64,000 bases of DNA from Psychrosphaera sp. B3R10 (GTDB lineage: Bacteria; Pseudomonadota; Gammaproteobacteria; Enterobacterales; Alteromonadaceae), in the NCBI RefSeq assembly GCF_018861025.1, contig NZ_JAHKQH010000045.1, forward strand, positions 124,001 through 188,000, given 5' to 3'. This document shows, one piece after another, positions 35,619-46,941 of this stretch (the stretch's first letter is position 1; each line of letters opens with the position of its first letter). Under the pieces are notes generated by a model. The model was not told the origin of the DNA. It saw nothing but the letters and a program-made list of their open reading frames with translations, and made no database searches. The translations under genes and the position numbers were made by a program.

Positions 35619-38075
35619 ATGAGAGTAGTTAAGTTTGGTGGAAGTTCTTTGGCCGATGATTTTAGATTTCAATCGGTTGCGGCTATTATTAGCGAGCAGG
35701 CGACCTCTAGCACAATTACCGCGGTACTTTCAGCGCCAAAAGGCGTTACCAATAGATTGGTGAAGTTGTGTGATATCAGTGAAGCAGGTGAAGACTACCA
35801 AGGCGAACTTGATGGTTTAGAGAAACATTTTCTTAATATCGCCGAGCAAGCCGGTTTTAGTCAAACAGCTGAATTAGTATCAAAAATAGAACAAACTATT
35901 TCTGAACTAAGTCAAAGACTTCAAGGCGTGAAGTTATTACAACATTGCCCTGATCATATCCGTGCGTTCATTATTTGTCGTGGCGAAGTGTTTAGTGTGC
36001 ATTTAATGCAGCAATATCTAAAAGTAAAAGGGTTTGAATCGCAGGTATTAGACCCTACCAAATCGATTGTTAGTTCTGACGATTATTTAAATGGCGTTGC
36101 GGATATCGAATTATCACGCGCGGCGTTATTGTCACATATGGAAAACGGTAAAAAAGTTTACTTATTACCAGGATTTACCGCCGCCAACGAAAATGGAGAG
36201 TTAACAACGTTAGGTCGCAATGGTTCAGATTATTCTGCGGCAATTGTTGCAGCGTGTTTACATGCTGCTGTTTGTGAAATATGGACAGACGTTGATGGTG
36301 TTTATAGCGCAGACCCTCGTCAAGTTCGCGGTGCTATGTTAGTTGAAAAGCTGTCATATGGTGAAGCAATGGAGTTGTCTTATTTTGGCGCCAGTGTTTT
36401 ACATCCAAAAACAATCGGGCCTTTGGCGCAGCACCAAATTCCATGTGTTATTAAAAATACGTTAAATCCAAATGCAGAAGGCACGTTGATTGCTGAAGAA
36501 GCCGCCGCAAATACGTCGCCGATTAAGGCAATTTCATCTTTAGAAGATGTAAGCATGCTAACCGTTTCAGGCCCAGGCATGAAAGGTGTTGTTGGTATGG
36601 CGAGTCGCACGTTTAAGGCAATGGCCGACCGTGAAATATCGGTTGTACTTATTACTCAGTCTTCCTCTGAATTTAGCATCAGCTTTTGTATCCCAACGGA
36701 ACGTGAAAAAGACGCTGTTGCTGCGTTGTTACGTGAATTTGAATTAGAAATTAAAGCCGGTTTATTGGCTCACCCTAAAGTAGATAACGAAGTCGCTATA
36801 GTGTCGATGATTGGCGAAGGAATGAGGCAACACAAAGGGATTGCTGCCAAATTCTTTACGTCTTTAGCACAAGCCCGTGTGAATATTCTTGCGATTGCTC
36901 AGGACAGTACAGAATCGTCAATCTCTGCAGTACTTGAGTCTAAAAAATGCGCCGATGCGATTAAAGTCTGTCACGAAAACTTCTTTACTAAAGTTCCGTC
37001 AATCGATGTGTTCATCTTAGGATGTGGCGTTGTTGGTGGTGAGTTGGTAGAACAAATTAAACGTCAGCAAACGTGGCTACATCAACGCAATATTAAACTC
37101 AATGTTTACGGCATCGCAAATAGTCGTAAATTGTTGCTTGACGCAGAAGGTATCGACTTGGCGTCTGACTGGCAATCGACACTAGCGGATTCTGAAAACA
37201 ATTTCAGCCTGTTAAACGTGACGCAGTTTGTTCAAGACAATCATTTAGTAAACCCCGTACTTGTCGACTGTACGTCTTCTGAAAGTGTTGCAAGTCAATA
37301 CGTAGAATTTTTAGCTGCAGGTTTCCATATCGTTACGCCAAATAAAAAGGCTAATACGGGCAGTATGGCGTATTACAACGAGTTACGTGATACCGCACAG
37401 TCAACAATGCGTCGATTCTTATATGAAACGACCGTTGGTGCAGGCTTACCAGTTATCGATACATTGCAGGGGTTGTTCAATGCCGGTGATGAATTAGTTG
37501 CATTTGAAGGGATATTGTCGGGTTCTTTGTCTTATATCTTTGGCAAATTAGACGAAGGAAAAACCATTTCTGAAGCAACAATCGAAGCGCGTAATTTAGG
37601 TTATACCGAACCAGACCCACGTGATGACTTAAGTGGTATGGACGTGGCGCGTAAGTTATTAATCATGGCGCGTGAAGCTGGATTAAACCTTGAATTATCA
37701 GACATCGAAGTTGAATCTGTATTGGGCAACGACTTTGACGCCACTGGCAGTGTTGATGAATTTATCGCAAAATTACCGAGTTTAGATCCAACGTTTGCTG
37801 CCTTGATTGATAACGCCAAATCAAGCGACGAAGTACTACGATATGTTGGTGAAATTAAAGACGGAAAATGTAAAGTTAAGATCGTTTCAGTCGGCGCTGA
37901 CAATCCATTATTTGCCGTTAAAAATGGCGAAAATGCATTAGCGATTCATAGTCGTTATTATCAACCAATTCCGTTTGTTTTACGCGGATATGGCGCTGGT
38001 GCCGCTGTCACAGCAGCGGGTGTGTTTGGCGATGTAATGCGTACATTGAGTTGGCAACAAGAGGTGATGCTGTGA
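35619..38075 (+). CDS. thrA: Bifunctional aspartokinase I/homoserine dehydrogenase I
   Basis: 818 residues (E. coli ThrA 820). Aspartokinase domain begins [18 protein letters not shown] with [15 protein letters not shown] regulatory domains occupy about 310-460 ([21 protein letters not shown]); homoserine dehydrogenase follows ([54 protein letters not shown]). Catalyses the first and third steps from aspartate to threonine, and family members are threonine-inhibited. Its TGA overlaps the thrB GTG. Confidence 0.97.
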   Translation: MRVVKFGGSSLADDFRFQSVAAIISEQATSSTITAVLSAPKGVTNRLVKLCDISEAGEDYQGELDGLEKHFLNIAEQAGFSQTAELVSKIEQTISELSQRLQGVKLLQHCPDHIRAFIICRGEVFSVHLMQQYLKVKGFESQVLDPTKSIVSSDDYLNGVADIELSRAALLSHMENGKKVYLLPGFTAANENGELTTLGRNGSDYSAAIVAACLHAAVCEIWTDVDGVYSADPRQVRGAMLVEKLSYGEAMELSYFGASVLHPKTIGPLAQHQIPCVIKNTLNPNAEGTLIAEEAAANTSPIKAISSLEDVSMLTVSGPGMKGVVGMASRTFKAMADREISVVLITQSSSEFSISFCIPTEREKDAVAALLREFELEIKAGLLAHPKVDNEVAIVSMIGEGMRQHKGIAAKFFTSLAQARVNILAIAQDSTESSISAVLESKKCADAIKVCHENFFTKVPSIDVFILGCGVVGGELVEQIKRQQTWLHQRNIKLNVYGIANSRKLLLDAEGIDLASDWQSTLADSENNFSLLNVTQFVQDNHLVNPVLVDCTSSESVASQYVEFLAAGFHIVTPNKKANTGSMAYYNELRDTAQSTMRRFLYETTVGAGLPVIDTLQGLFNAGDELVAFEGILSGSLSYIFGKLDEGKTISEATIEARNLGYTEPDPRDDLSGMDVARKLLIMAREAGLNLELSDIEVESVLGNDFDATGSVDEFIAKLPSLDPTFAALIDNAKSSDEVLRYVGEIKDGKCKVKIVSVGADNPLFAVKNGENALAIHSRYYQPIPFVLRGYGAGAAVTAAGVFGDVMRTLSWQQEVML

Positions 38076-39025
38076 GTCAGATAGGACAACGCGCTTCAGC
38101 GTTTGCGCCAGCAAGTTCTGGCAACGTTAGCGTCGGGTTTGATTTGCTTGGCGCTGCGCTTCTTCGTATCGATGGTGGCGAACTTGGTGACCGTGTTAAT
38201 GTTGAATTTGCAGAGCAGGACGAGCTGACAAATTCGGGTGAATATGCCCATGTGTGTCCAGATGATGCTGAGCAAAATCTAGCGTGGCAAGCTTACCGCC
38301 TGTTTCGCAGTAAATTAGCAAATGATAGTTTTCCAAAAGTAAAAATGGAACTGGTAAAATCGTTGCCAGTGGGCAGTGGACTAGGTTCTAGTGCCTGTTC
38401 TGTGGTTGCAAGTTTAACCGCCTTGAATCGATTGTTTGGTCATTATTTTAGCGATAATGACATGTTACTGATGATGGGTGAAATTGAAGCCGCAGCAAGC
38501 GGTGACTTGCATTATGACAATGTCGCGCCTAGTTATTTTGGCGGACTACAATTAATGTCACCGTCATCGGATGAGCCCGTGCTAGATTTACCAATACCAG
38601 ATCAATGGTATGTGGTTGTCGCGTTTCCTGGCTTTGCTTTCCCGACCAAACAAGCTCGAGAAGTATTGCCAAAACAGTACGACAAACATGATGTTATTGC
38701 CAATGCTCAAAATCTATCTGTGTTTATTACGCAATTATTTAAGGGGCAACAAGTTAAAGCGGCCCAGGCAATTAAAGATGTCGTGGCTGAACCTTTTAGA
38801 GGCAAATTAATCAAAGGTTTTGTTAGTGCGCGTAACGCATTAGTGGAACAAGGGGCTTTAGCGGTTGGAATTAGTGGGGCAGGGCCAACATTGTTTGCTG
38901 TAACCACTGAGTTAGCAGAAGCCAAAAACTACGAACAATATTTGAATGAGCATTACCTTCAATCGGAGAATGGTTTTGCCCATATATGTAGAATTGCCCC
39001 GCAGGGTGCAAAACATCTAGATTAA
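38072..39025 (+). CDS. thrB: Homoserine kinase
   Basis: 317 residues. GHMP kinase that phosphorylates homoserine. N-terminus [21 protein letters not shown] loop [15 protein letters not shown] and C-terminal [12 protein letters not shown]. The GTG at 38072 overlaps the thrA stop and is preceded by GAGGTG, so it is preferred over the upstream in-frame TTG at 38051. Confidence 0.96.
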   Translation: MSQIGQRASAFAPASSGNVSVGFDLLGAALLRIDGGELGDRVNVEFAEQDELTNSGEYAHVCPDDAEQNLAWQAYRLFRSKLANDSFPKVKMELVKSLPVGSGLGSSACSVVASLTALNRLFGHYFSDNDMLLMMGEIEAAASGDLHYDNVAPSYFGGLQLMSPSSDEPVLDLPIPDQWYVVVAFPGFAFPTKQAREVLPKQYDKHDVIANAQNLSVFITQLFKGQQVKAAQAIKDVVAEPFRGKLIKGFVSARNALVEQGALAVGISGAGPTLFAVTTELAEAKNYEQYLNEHYLQSENGFAHICRIAPQGAKHLD

Positions 39026-39068
39026 CCCAGTAAATACTGGAATAAAGTAAGAAGTAACGAGGATTTCA

Positions 39069-40346
39069 ATGTTGTTAGCCAATATAAAACATAACGACCA
39101 ACAGGTAACGTTTGAGCAAGCAGTAAAAATTGGCTTAGGTCGTGATCAAGGTCTATTTTTTCCACAAAAAATTACTCCGCTTGAAAACTTGAGTGAACTA
39201 CTGGCAATGCCGTTTGTTGAACGTAGTGGAATAATTATTTCTCATTTATTAAACGGTGAAATCAATGTAGCTGATGCAACAGCTATGATTAAAAATGCCT
39301 TTGAGTTCCCAGCACCTTTAGCCAATGTTACTGGTAATATATATAACTTAGAGTTGTTTCATGGTCCAACGTTAGCATTTAAAGACTTTGGCGCGCGATT
39401 TATGGCTCAGTGTCTAAGTCGTTTTTCCCAGGATGGCAAGCTAACGATTCTTACAGCAACATCAGGTGATACTGGTGCGGCGGTGGCACATGCTTTTCAC
39501 GGCATTGACAACATTCGTGTTGTTATTTTGTACCCTAAAGGCAAGATAAGCTTGTTGCAGGAAAAGATGTTCTGCACATTGGGTGGTAACATTGAAACAA
39601 TCGCAGTTGAAGGCGACTTTGATGATTGCCAAGCATTAGTTAAAGCGTCTTTTGAAGACCAAGAATTACGCCAAGAAATTGGGTTGAACTCGGCAAATTC
39701 AATTAATATCAGCCGTCTATTTGCACAGGTTTGTTACTACTTTGAAGCAATTTCACAATTGCCAGCAGAGCAACAAGATAAAGCGGTAATTTCAGTACCA
39801 AGTGGTAATTTCGGTAACTTAACAGCTGGTATTATCGCTAAAGTATTAGGCTTACCAATTAAACGCTTTATTGCCGCTACTAACGCCAATGATACCGTTC
39901 CACGTTACCTAGCTACGGGCGAATGGAAACCAAAAACGACAGTCGCGACCTTATCAAACGCTATGGATGTGAGCCAACCAAACAACTGGCCACGCGTAGA
40001 ATTTATGATTGAGCAAGGTTGGTTTGATAAAAGCTTGTTATCAAGCTACATGATTGACGAAGACTTAACGCAAATGGGTGTTAAAGAACTTTATCAAATG
40101 GACTACTTGTCAGAGCCCCATGGTGCGATAGCGTATAAAGCGTTAAAACACGAAATTAAAGAAGGCGAAGTTGGGATCTTTTTAGGTACCGCTCATCCAG
40201 CTAAATTTAAAGAAAGCGTTGAAAACATTTTGGGTGAATTAATTTCATTGCCTAAAGAACTAGCAGACGTCGCTGGGAAAACACTATTGTCTAGTGAGAT
40301 GGCGCCTGAATTTGCTAAACTACGAGCCTACTTAACAAATCAATAG
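39069..40346 (+). CDS. thrC: Threonine synthase
   Basis: 425 residues. PLP enzyme converting O-phosphohomoserine to threonine. PLP lysine in LFHGPTLAFKDFGARFMAQ, followed by TATSGDTGAAVAHAF and the glycine-rich SGNFGNLTAG loop. GAGG precedes the ATG; last gene of thrABC, though ung follows by only 12 bases. Confidence 0.97.
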   Translation: MLLANIKHNDQQVTFEQAVKIGLGRDQGLFFPQKITPLENLSELLAMPFVERSGIIISHLLNGEINVADATAMIKNAFEFPAPLANVTGNIYNLELFHGPTLAFKDFGARFMAQCLSRFSQDGKLTILTATSGDTGAAVAHAFHGIDNIRVVILYPKGKISLLQEKMFCTLGGNIETIAVEGDFDDCQALVKASFEDQELRQEIGLNSANSINISRLFAQVCYYFEAISQLPAEQQDKAVISVPSGNFGNLTAGIIAKVLGLPIKRFIAATNANDTVPRYLATGEWKPKTTVATLSNAMDVSQPNNWPRVEFMIEQGWFDKSLLSSYMIDEDLTQMGVKELYQMDYLSEPHGAIAYKALKHEIKEGEVGIFLGTAHPAKFKESVENILGELISLPKELADVAGKTLLSSEMAPEFAKLRAYLTNQ

Positions 40347-40358
40347 GCAAGGTTATCT

Positions 40359-41030
40359 TTGAATTGGCAAACCTTAATTGAGCAACAAAAGCAGCTAACG
40401 TATTTTCAACAGATTGAAGCTAAATTAGCTGCCGAGGTGGAAAGTGGTGCAACCGTTTATCCGCCTCAGAAAGACATTTTTTCTGCGTTTGATAATACCC
40501 AGTTTGACCAAGTCAAAGTCGTAATTCTAGGCCAAGACCCATACCATGGACCCAATCAGGCACATGGTATGAGTTTTTCCGTTTTGCCAGGTATCAAAAT
40601 TCCCCCCTCATTACGTAACATGTATAAAGAATTGGCGTTAGAGTATCCAAATTTTGAGATCCCGACGCACGGTTTTTTGCAATCTTGGGCGGACCAAGGT
40701 GTGTTGTTGATCAACAGTGTCTTGACGGTTCGAGCAGGTGAACCTAATTCTCATCAAAAATGGGGTTGGGATATCTTCACTGACAATATGATAGCGGCAT
40801 TAAATCAACACAGAAGTGGCATCGTGTTTTTATTGTGGGGCGCGTTTGCACAGAAAAAGCAAAATCTAATCGACCCAGAACGTCATCATATTTTAACCGC
40901 GCCACACCCATCTCCGCTGTCGGCCAGAAGAGGATTTTTTGGTTGTGATCATTTCATCAAAACCAATGATATTTTGGTAAAGCAGAATATGGTTGCCATA
41001 AACTGGCAACCGCCATTAAGCTTAAGCTGA
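40359..41030 (+). CDS. ung: Uracil-DNA glycosylase
   Basis: 223 residues. Removes uracil from DNA. Water-activating loop [18 protein letters not shown] with catalytic Asp, and the DNA-intercalating loop [16 protein letters not shown] start at 40359, 12 bases after the thrC stop, so it may be read through from the threonine operon. Confidence 0.96.
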   Translation: MNWQTLIEQQKQLTYFQQIEAKLAAEVESGATVYPPQKDIFSAFDNTQFDQVKVVILGQDPYHGPNQAHGMSFSVLPGIKIPPSLRNMYKELALEYPNFEIPTHGFLQSWADQGVLLINSVLTVRAGEPNSHQKWGWDIFTDNMIAALNQHRSGIVFLLWGAFAQKKQNLIDPERHHILTAPHPSPLSARRGFFGCDHFIKTNDILVKQNMVAINWQPPLSLS

Positions 41031-41051
41031 ACGGTATAGTCGACTTAAAGC

Positions 41052-41086
41052 AAAAAAGCCCAACTGGTTAAAGTTGGGCTTTTTTT
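41052..41086. terminator. Bidirectional terminator between ung and a DUF3545 gene
   Basis: 14-base stem (AAAAAAGCCCAACT / AGTTGGGCTTTTTT) with A- and T-tracts at both ends; serves the plus-strand thrC-ung transcript and the minus-strand small gene, whose stop codon it touches. Confidence 0.9.
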
Positions 41087-41264
41087 AAAAATCTAATTCT
41101 GCTAAATCATATTCCATTGATGGGTCGATATCTTTAAGTTCGTCGCGAAGACGATACTTTTCTTTTATCGACTCTATTTCGCGCCACTTGCGCTTTGATG
41201 CTCGTTTTGAAGACGGTTTGTTATTTTGTACAGCACTTTCGAATAACTCAGCTAGACCTTCCAT
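41085..41264 (-). CDS. DUF3545 family small protein
   Basis: 59-residue gene. Protein begins MEGLAELFESAVQNNK, has the basic core SKRKWREIESIKEKYRLRDEL typical of DUF3545 proteins of Vibrionales and Alteromonadales, and ends in an acidic tail (DIDPSMEYDLAELDF). AAGGGGG lies 6 bases upstream of the ATG. Function unknown; a charged helical protein that may bind nucleic acid, but this is a guess. Confidence 0.8.
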   Translation of the reverse strand: MEGLAELFESAVQNNKPSSKRASKRKWREIESIKEKYRLRDELKDIDPSMEYDLAELDF

Positions 41265-41446
41265 AATGGCCCCCTTAACGTCGTATTAAAATTTTTATTG
41301 TTATAAGGAATACTCAGTACATTTTTCGATGCCTGAATAATGCTTAACGCAACATTTACCATAACGCCGTTAAAAGTAAAATACTTTTGTGAAAAAAATA
41401 TGACCAGTTTATGAAACTAATTTGAACAATTTGTCGGGAAAGTAAG

Positions 41447-42331
41447 CTATTTCCTAGGTTTTATAAGGCCTGTAGTCAACATAACGCCTAATAAAATAAG
41501 CAGACCACCAAACAACATATTGATAAATAGTTGCTCATCTAAGAAGACGTTGCCAAATACCACACCAAATATCGGAATAAGGTAGGTTACCATCATGGCT
41601 TTTGTTGGGCCGGTATTTTCAATCAATCGATAAAATAACACATAAGCAATACCCGTACTGAAAACACCAAGACAAGTTATAGCAAGCCAAGCGTTGCTTG
41701 AGACTGAAGACCATTCTAAAGAGCTGCTGAGGAGCACTGGGAGCATAATGATAGCGCTGCATGCCATTGTACTCGATGCAACTAAAAGTGGCGGTACGCC
41801 TTGTAGAAAGCGTTTAGAGTAGTTTGCAGATATACCGTATAAACACGTTGCTGTAACAACGGCTAATATTGCAAAGACTTCGGCATTAACACCGTGAGTG
41901 AGCTTATGAGATGACAGTACAACAACCCCCGCAAAGCCAACAAACAAACCAAACCAAGCGCTTTTACTTAACGTTACCGACAAAATTATAAAGCTAAACA
42001 CTGCGCCCCATAAAGGGGTGACCCCATTAATTATCGAGGACAAACCCGCATCGATATTCATTGCTGCATAGCCAAACAACATAAATGGCAGAACTGAGTT
42101 GCCTATTCCAACGAATATTATGGGTTTAATGAAAGGTTTAATTGATTTCTGTTTGCTAAATTTTGTGGCCGTTAAGTACAGCAAGGGACTGAGTGTGAGC
42201 GCCGCAATGATGATCCTAAGGGACGCTAAATTTGTTGCGCCTAACTCAGGAGCCGCAACACGCATGAATAAAAACGACGCCCCCCAAAGAGCGGATAAAA
42301 TAAGTAATTCGACAAAATGTTTCGCGGCCAC
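41447..42331 (-). CDS. EamA/DMT-superfamily transporter
   Basis: 294 residues, ten predicted membrane segments in two EamA repeats (LSALWGASFLFMRVAAPELG; FSTGIAYVLFYRLIENTG in the second half). GTG start at 42331. Substrate unknown. Lies downstream of the pgi terminator, so likely has its own promoter. Confidence 0.87.
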   Translation of the reverse strand: MAAKHFVELLILSALWGASFLFMRVAAPELGATNLASLRIIIAALTLSPLLYLTATKFSKQKSIKPFIKPIIFVGIGNSVLPFMLFGYAAMNIDAGLSSIINGVTPLWGAVFSFIILSVTLSKSAWFGLFVGFAGVVVLSSHKLTHGVNAEVFAILAVVTATCLYGISANYSKRFLQGVPPLLVASSTMACSAIIMLPVLLSSSLEWSSVSSNAWLAITCLGVFSTGIAYVLFYRLIENTGPTKAMMVTYLIPIFGVVFGNVFLDEQLFINMLFGGLLILLGVMLTTGLIKPRK

Positions 42332-42364
42332 GTTGTACTCAACTATAAAAATTAACTGTCAGGC

Positions 42365-42390
42365 AAAAAAAACGCCTCACTAAGGAGGCG
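42365..42390 (-). terminator. Terminator after pgi
   Basis: Minus-strand stem CGCCTC-N6-GAGGCG followed by eight T, 28 bases downstream of the pgi stop codon. Confidence 0.88.
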
Positions 42391-42417
42391 AATTATAACA
42401 CTATATTTGACAATGAG

Positions 42418-44046
42418 TTACTTGATGACCGCTCTAAACATGTCAACTAACTGCTGAGTAGACGAGTCGAGTTCCGGTTGCGCTTTATCTTGTAATGCGT
42501 CTAGCACTCGGTTACCTAACACTTTCCCTAGTTCAACACCCCATTGGTCAAAGCTATTGATATTCCAAATAACACCTTGAACAAATACTTTATGCTCATA
42601 CAAGGCGATTAGAGAACCGAGTTGTTTTGGAGATAATTCATCCATCAACAGGGTATTTGACGGGCGGTTACCAGGCATAAACTTATGTTTAGCCAGTTTT
42701 TCCGCTTCGTCAGCATCAACGCCTTTTGCAAGTAAGGCAGCCTTGATTTCTTCTCTTGTTTCACCTTGCATTAACGCTTGAGTCTGCGCAAAACAGTTTG
42801 ACGCTAACATTTGGTGATGTTCAATTTCGTCATGTGCCGGTTTTACTGGCAAAATGAAATCCGCTGGAACAACGGTATTGCCTTGATGCATTAGTTGGTG
42901 GAAGGCATGTTGGCCATTTGTGCCTTCGCCGCCCCAAATAATAGGACCAGTTGAGTATTCAATTTCTTCATCCTCGTGGCTCGTACGTTTACCGTTTGAT
43001 TCCATATCCAGTTGTTGGACGTATGCTGGGAATCCGCGCAGATAATGCGAGTATGGTAACAATACGTGGCTTTGGCAGCCAAAAAAGTTGCTATACCAAA
43101 CACCAAGTACGCCCAAGATTACAGGTAAATTTTCGGCTAAAGGTGTATTTTGGAAATGATCATCCATATCACGAGCACCGTCAAGTACCGCGGAAAAATT
43201 GTCGTAACCAACGGCAAGGGCAATAGGTAGGCCAATCGCTGACCAAAGTGAATAACGACCACCAACCCAATCCCACATTGGGAAGATATTTTCTTCAGCA
43301 ATGCCAAATTCTGTTGCTTTGGCAATATTGCTCGAAACACACATAAAATGTTTTGCGATATCAGTAAATTTCGCACCAGACGCCAAAAACCACTCACGGG
43401 TTGTTAACGTATTTTGCAAGGTTTCTTGGGTCGTGAAGGACTTAGAACTCATTACAATTAGCGTTGTTTCAGCGTTTAATTTAGCCAAAACGTCAGTTAT
43501 ATGATGACCATCAACATTAGCAACAAAATGTACTTTGATTGCTTTTTGTTGATAAGGTTTTAACGCCTCAGTAACAATTTTAGGACCTAAAAATGAACCG
43601 CCTATCCCAATGGCAACAACGTCAGTAAATGTTTTTCCGGTGTACCCTTGGCGAGTGCCGTTGTGAACTTCTGCGACAAATTGTTTGATCTTGGCAAGCG
43701 TAGCGTGAACTTCATCAACTACGTTTTCGCCATCTACTAATACCGAATCGCCTTTGGCTCTGCGCAATGCGGTATGTAAAACTGCGCGTTGTTCAGATAA
43801 GTTGATAACTTCTCCGGCAAACATAGCGTCACGTTTTGATTCAACACCTGAGTCACGGGCAAGTGAAAGCAGGGCGTTCAAACTTTGCTGGTCTATTCGG
43901 TTTTTTGAGTAATCTAATGTAAATCCGCACGCTTTTGTGGTGAATGTTGCTGCTCGATTTTGATCGGCTGCAAACAAATCACGCATATGGCTCGGTTTCA
44001 TGCGGTTATATTCTTGCTCGACATTTTGCCATGCTTGATTGCTCAT
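42418..44046 (-). CDS. pgi: Glucose-6-phosphate isomerase
   Basis: 542 residues. Interconverts glucose 6-phosphate and fructose 6-phosphate. Family signatures: [53 protein letters not shown] and [10 protein letters not shown]. Follows tal on the same strand but with its own leader and a terminator between them. Confidence 0.97.
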   Translation of the reverse strand: MSNQAWQNVEQEYNRMKPSHMRDLFAADQNRAATFTTKACGFTLDYSKNRIDQQSLNALLSLARDSGVESKRDAMFAGEVINLSEQRAVLHTALRRAKGDSVLVDGENVVDEVHATLAKIKQFVAEVHNGTRQGYTGKTFTDVVAIGIGGSFLGPKIVTEALKPYQQKAIKVHFVANVDGHHITDVLAKLNAETTLIVMSSKSFTTQETLQNTLTTREWFLASGAKFTDIAKHFMCVSSNIAKATEFGIAEENIFPMWDWVGGRYSLWSAIGLPIALAVGYDNFSAVLDGARDMDDHFQNTPLAENLPVILGVLGVWYSNFFGCQSHVLLPYSHYLRGFPAYVQQLDMESNGKRTSHEDEEIEYSTGPIIWGGEGTNGQHAFHQLMHQGNTVVPADFILPVKPAHDEIEHHQMLASNCFAQTQALMQGETREEIKAALLAKGVDADEAEKLAKHKFMPGNRPSNTLLMDELSPKQLGSLIALYEHKVFVQGVIWNINSFDQWGVELGKVLGNRVLDALQDKAQPELDSSTQQLVDMFRAVIK

Positions 44047-44194
44047 TAATTGGTCCTCTAAAAGCTCTTTGATTGACGTTGTAATAAGTATTACAACGAT
44101 ATTTACGAAAATAAAACAAATCGATTTATAGCATTAACGTCTCCCACAACATTAACTCAATATCATCGAATTTATTAAACGTAAAGTGTAGTAG

Positions 44195-44219
44195 AAACGC
44201 GACCTAAAAGGTCGCGTTT
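44195..44219 (-). terminator. Terminator-like hairpin after tal
   Basis: Ten-base perfect stem AAACGCGACC / GGTCGCGTTT with a 5-base loop, 5 bases past the tal stop codon. The T-tract is only TTT, so efficiency is uncertain. Confidence 0.7.
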
Positions 44220-44223
44220 AATT

Positions 44224-45177
44224 TTATAGTTTAGCTTGTAATAATGCTTCAAGCTTAACTTGGTCTTTGGCGAAGTTGCTTATGCCTTCAGCTAATTTTA
44301 GCGTAGCCATTGGATCTTCGTTATGATCCCAACGGAATTGCGCCTCTGTTAGTTTTTCAGGTTTAGCTTGAACTTCACCAGAAAACGTTAGTTTTCTTTC
44401 TAATGGTTGAATTTCTTGTTCAAGTTCGTCAAGTAATGCAGGTGCGATTGTTAAACGGTCACAACCAGCAAGTGCCTTGATTTCATCGGTGTTACGGAAA
44501 CTCGCGCCCATAACGACAGTTTGATAACCGTGTTGTTTGTAATATTGATAAATTGAACGAACTGAAATAACACCTGGATCAGTTTCACCGGTGTATTCTT
44601 TTTGGTCCGTGTTGGCTTTATACCAATCTAAGATACGGCCAACAAATGGTGAAATTAAGTAAACGCCAGCTTCTGCACACGCACGAGCTTGGGCAAAACT
44701 AAACAATAATGTTAGGTTACATTGAATGCCTTCCTGCTCTAATTGCTCAGCAGCTTTAATGCCTTCCCATGTTGACGCAACTTTAATTAGTACGCGGTCT
44801 TTAGAAATGCCAGACTCTTCGTATAATTTAATTAACTTGTGTGCTTTAGCAATAGTCGCTGCAGTGTCAAATGAAAGACGAGCATCTACTTCAGTTGATA
44901 TACGACCTGGGATAACGGCACTGATTTCTTTACCGATTAATACGGCTAGCTTGTCACCCGCATCATCTAACTGTTGCTTAGGATCATTAGATTGGCTTTT
45001 TGCATAGCTTACTGCTTCATCTAAATAACTCACGTACTCTGGGATCTGAGCCGCTTTTAACAATAAAGAAGGGTTTGTCGTGGCGTCGACTGGTTGGAAT
45101 TTTTTTATCGCTTCGATTTCACCCGTATCTGCGACGACAGTTGTCATTTCTCTTAATTGCTGTAATACACTTGCCAT
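44224..45177 (-). CDS. tal: Transaldolase
   Basis: 317 residues, the same length as E. coli TalB. Pentose-phosphate enzyme transferring a dihydroxyacetone unit. [18 protein letters not shown] near the N-terminus and the Schiff-base lysine in [20 protein letters not shown]; also [19 protein letters not shown]. Next to pgi, linking glycolysis and the pentose-phosphate route. Confidence 0.97.
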   Translation of the reverse strand: MASVLQQLREMTTVVADTGEIEAIKKFQPVDATTNPSLLLKAAQIPEYVSYLDEAVSYAKSQSNDPKQQLDDAGDKLAVLIGKEISAVIPGRISTEVDARLSFDTAATIAKAHKLIKLYEESGISKDRVLIKVASTWEGIKAAEQLEQEGIQCNLTLLFSFAQARACAEAGVYLISPFVGRILDWYKANTDQKEYTGETDPGVISVRSIYQYYKQHGYQTVVMGASFRNTDEIKALAGCDRLTIAPALLDELEQEIQPLERKLTFSGEVQAKPEKLTEAQFRWDHNEDPMATLKLAEGISNFAKDQVKLEALLQAKL

Positions 45178-45287
45178 TTTTGGCTCCTAAAATTAACTGA
45201 ATATTTGGTGTTTATCTAATTGCAGATTGGATTTTGTAGTTCTGTAACTTTATTACAAAAAACAGTCTTTCATCAAGTGGAATTCAC

Positions 45288-45336
45288 ATTTACCTGTAGG
45301 TAAATTACAAACTGTGACGCTATTGTACAAGTACAA
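45288..45336. promoter_or_regulatory. Two inverted repeats between tal and the DUF3429 gene
   Basis: ATTTACCT-GT-AGGTAAAT (45288-45305) and TTGTAC-AA-GTACAA (45323-45336) are both perfect inverted repeats in the divergent intergenic region. Shape and position suggest regulator binding sites; the protein is unknown. Confidence 0.45.
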
Positions 45337-45430
45337 CAGGTAATTCTGTTATTATGATTTTTCTTGTGAAATAACGGAATTCTATTAAGGTAACCGCTGA
45401 AATTCCTTGCAATTAGAATATTGAACAAAT

Positions 45431-45913
45431 ATGACCGAATCATTACAACAAAATAGTCAAAATAGCCTGAACTCTCAAGTGCGCATTATCACCTTTGCAG
45501 GGGTACTCCCTTTTGTTTTCTTTACCTTTTGTGTTTGGTTTCCACAACTGAATCCATTTAAAATTGATGCCTTGGTTATTTTCCGCTTTTATAGCATCGT
45601 TATTTTAAGTTTTATGGCTGGGGCATTATGGCCTTTGGGTTTTATCGCAGATCTTTCGACTGATAAACGCCATGTGGTTAGATCTGGACTGTTATGGGGC
45701 AGCATAATGATTGCACTTGCCGGTTGGGGAACTTTGTTTTTACTGCCTAAAGTGGCAATTTTTGTTTCAGCGTTGCTGTTTTTAGTCATTTGGCAAATAG
45801 AAAATAAAACCCAATTAGTGAAAAGTTATCCACAGTGGTATGCAAGTCTCCGGGCTGGTGTAACTATGGTTGTCGCGATAACACATATGTCCGTTTGGAT
45901 GACAATTGCCTAA
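45431..45913 (+). CDS. DUF3429 family membrane protein
   Basis: 160 residues with about five membrane segments (starting near 18, 45, 81, 103 and 140), including FYSIVILSFMAGALWPLGF typical of DUF3429 proteins. Function unknown. Single gene, divergent from tal. Confidence 0.8.
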   Translation: MTESLQQNSQNSLNSQVRIITFAGVLPFVFFTFCVWFPQLNPFKIDALVIFRFYSIVILSFMAGALWPLGFIADLSTDKRHVVRSGLLWGSIMIALAGWGTLFLLPKVAIFVSALLFLVIWQIENKTQLVKSYPQWYASLRAGVTMVVAITHMSVWMTIA

Positions 45914-46049
45914 GCATATTTAAAGGTCCTCAAAGTGGGTTAACAATGTCATCGTAGGGACAAATCAACGTCATCGCTTTTTTATGTTAGTGCGTGGGCG
46001 TTAATTTGGTAAACTAGTTGCAGTTTATTGCAGTAATTGATGTTGAGAT

Positions 46050-46826
46050 ATGTTGTATTTAATTTCCCCCGCTAAAAATTTAGATTATGAAACACCACCT
46101 GCTATTGCAGAGTTCACTTTACCCGAGTTGATGGATGACGCTCAAGAGTTAGCAAAAGTCTGTGTTAAATTAACGCCACAGGGTTTGAGCTCGCTTATGC
46201 ACATCAGCGACAAATTGGCTGGGTTAAATGCAGCTCGGTTTACACAATGGCACCCAGATTTTACCACTGAGAATGCGAAACAAGCCGTTTTAGCGTTTAA
46301 CGGTGACGTTTATAGTGGCCTTGAGGCAACTAAATTTAATCAACAAGAATTTGACTATGCCCAGTCGCATTTACGCATCTTATCTGGCCTTTACGGGATC
46401 TTAAGACCGCTTGACCTAATGCAACCTTACCGACTTGAAATGGGGACCCGCTTAGCAAATCCTCGCGGTAAAAACTTGTATGAATTTTGGGGCGAGATAA
46501 TCACCAACAAAATTAATGAACAAATTGCGGTAACTGATTCTAATTTTGTGGTGAACCTGGCGTCTACCGAATACTTCAAATCGGTGAAAAAGAAACAACT
46601 AAGTGTGCCATTAGTAACGCCAATGTTTAAAGATTGGAAAAATGGTCAGTATAAAATGATCAGCTTTTTTGCTAAAAAAGCCCGGGGCATGATGGTTCAG
46701 TATTTGATTAAAAACCAAATTAAAGACCTTGAAAATTTACTTAAGTTTGACATGGATGGTTATGAATATAACGCGGACTTGTCTAAGCCAAATGAACCTT
46801 GTTTCACCAGACGTATTGCAGATTGA
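46050..46826 (+). CDS. yaaA: Peroxide stress protein YaaA
   Basis: 258 residues, the same length as E. coli YaaA, which binds DNA and limits free iron during hydrogen peroxide stress. Starts MLYLISPAKNLDYETP; contains FNGDVYSGLEA, LSGLYGILRPLDLMQPYRLEMGT and NLYEFWG. In E. coli yaaA lies next to talB, and here it is also near tal. Confidence 0.95.
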   Translation: MLYLISPAKNLDYETPPAIAEFTLPELMDDAQELAKVCVKLTPQGLSSLMHISDKLAGLNAARFTQWHPDFTTENAKQAVLAFNGDVYSGLEATKFNQQEFDYAQSHLRILSGLYGILRPLDLMQPYRLEMGTRLANPRGKNLYEFWGEIITNKINEQIAVTDSNFVVNLASTEYFKSVKKKQLSVPLVTPMFKDWKNGQYKMISFFAKKARGMMVQYLIKNQIKDLENLLKFDMDGYEYNADLSKPNEPCFTRRIAD

Positions 46827-46868
46827 TCTAGATAATTGAACAGCGTTTTAGCGCTCCATTATAAATTT

Positions 46869-46899
46869 AAAAGGGCTGTATTATTAATACAGCCCTTTT
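46869..46899. terminator. Bidirectional terminator after yaaA
   Basis: 15-base perfect inverted repeat (AAAAGGGCTGTATTA / TAATACAGCCCTTTT) with a one-base centre (46884); the closing T-run suits yaaA, the A-run suits the convergent minus-strand gene. Confidence 0.85.
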
Positions 46900-46941
46900 G
46901 TATTGTCGCTTTGTTAGGGTAAGAAGTGATCAAGCTATGGG

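Noticed and set aside
38051-38071. Earlier TTG start for thrB
   Set aside because: Lies inside thrA upstream of the GAGGTG ribosome site that serves the overlapping GTG at 38072.
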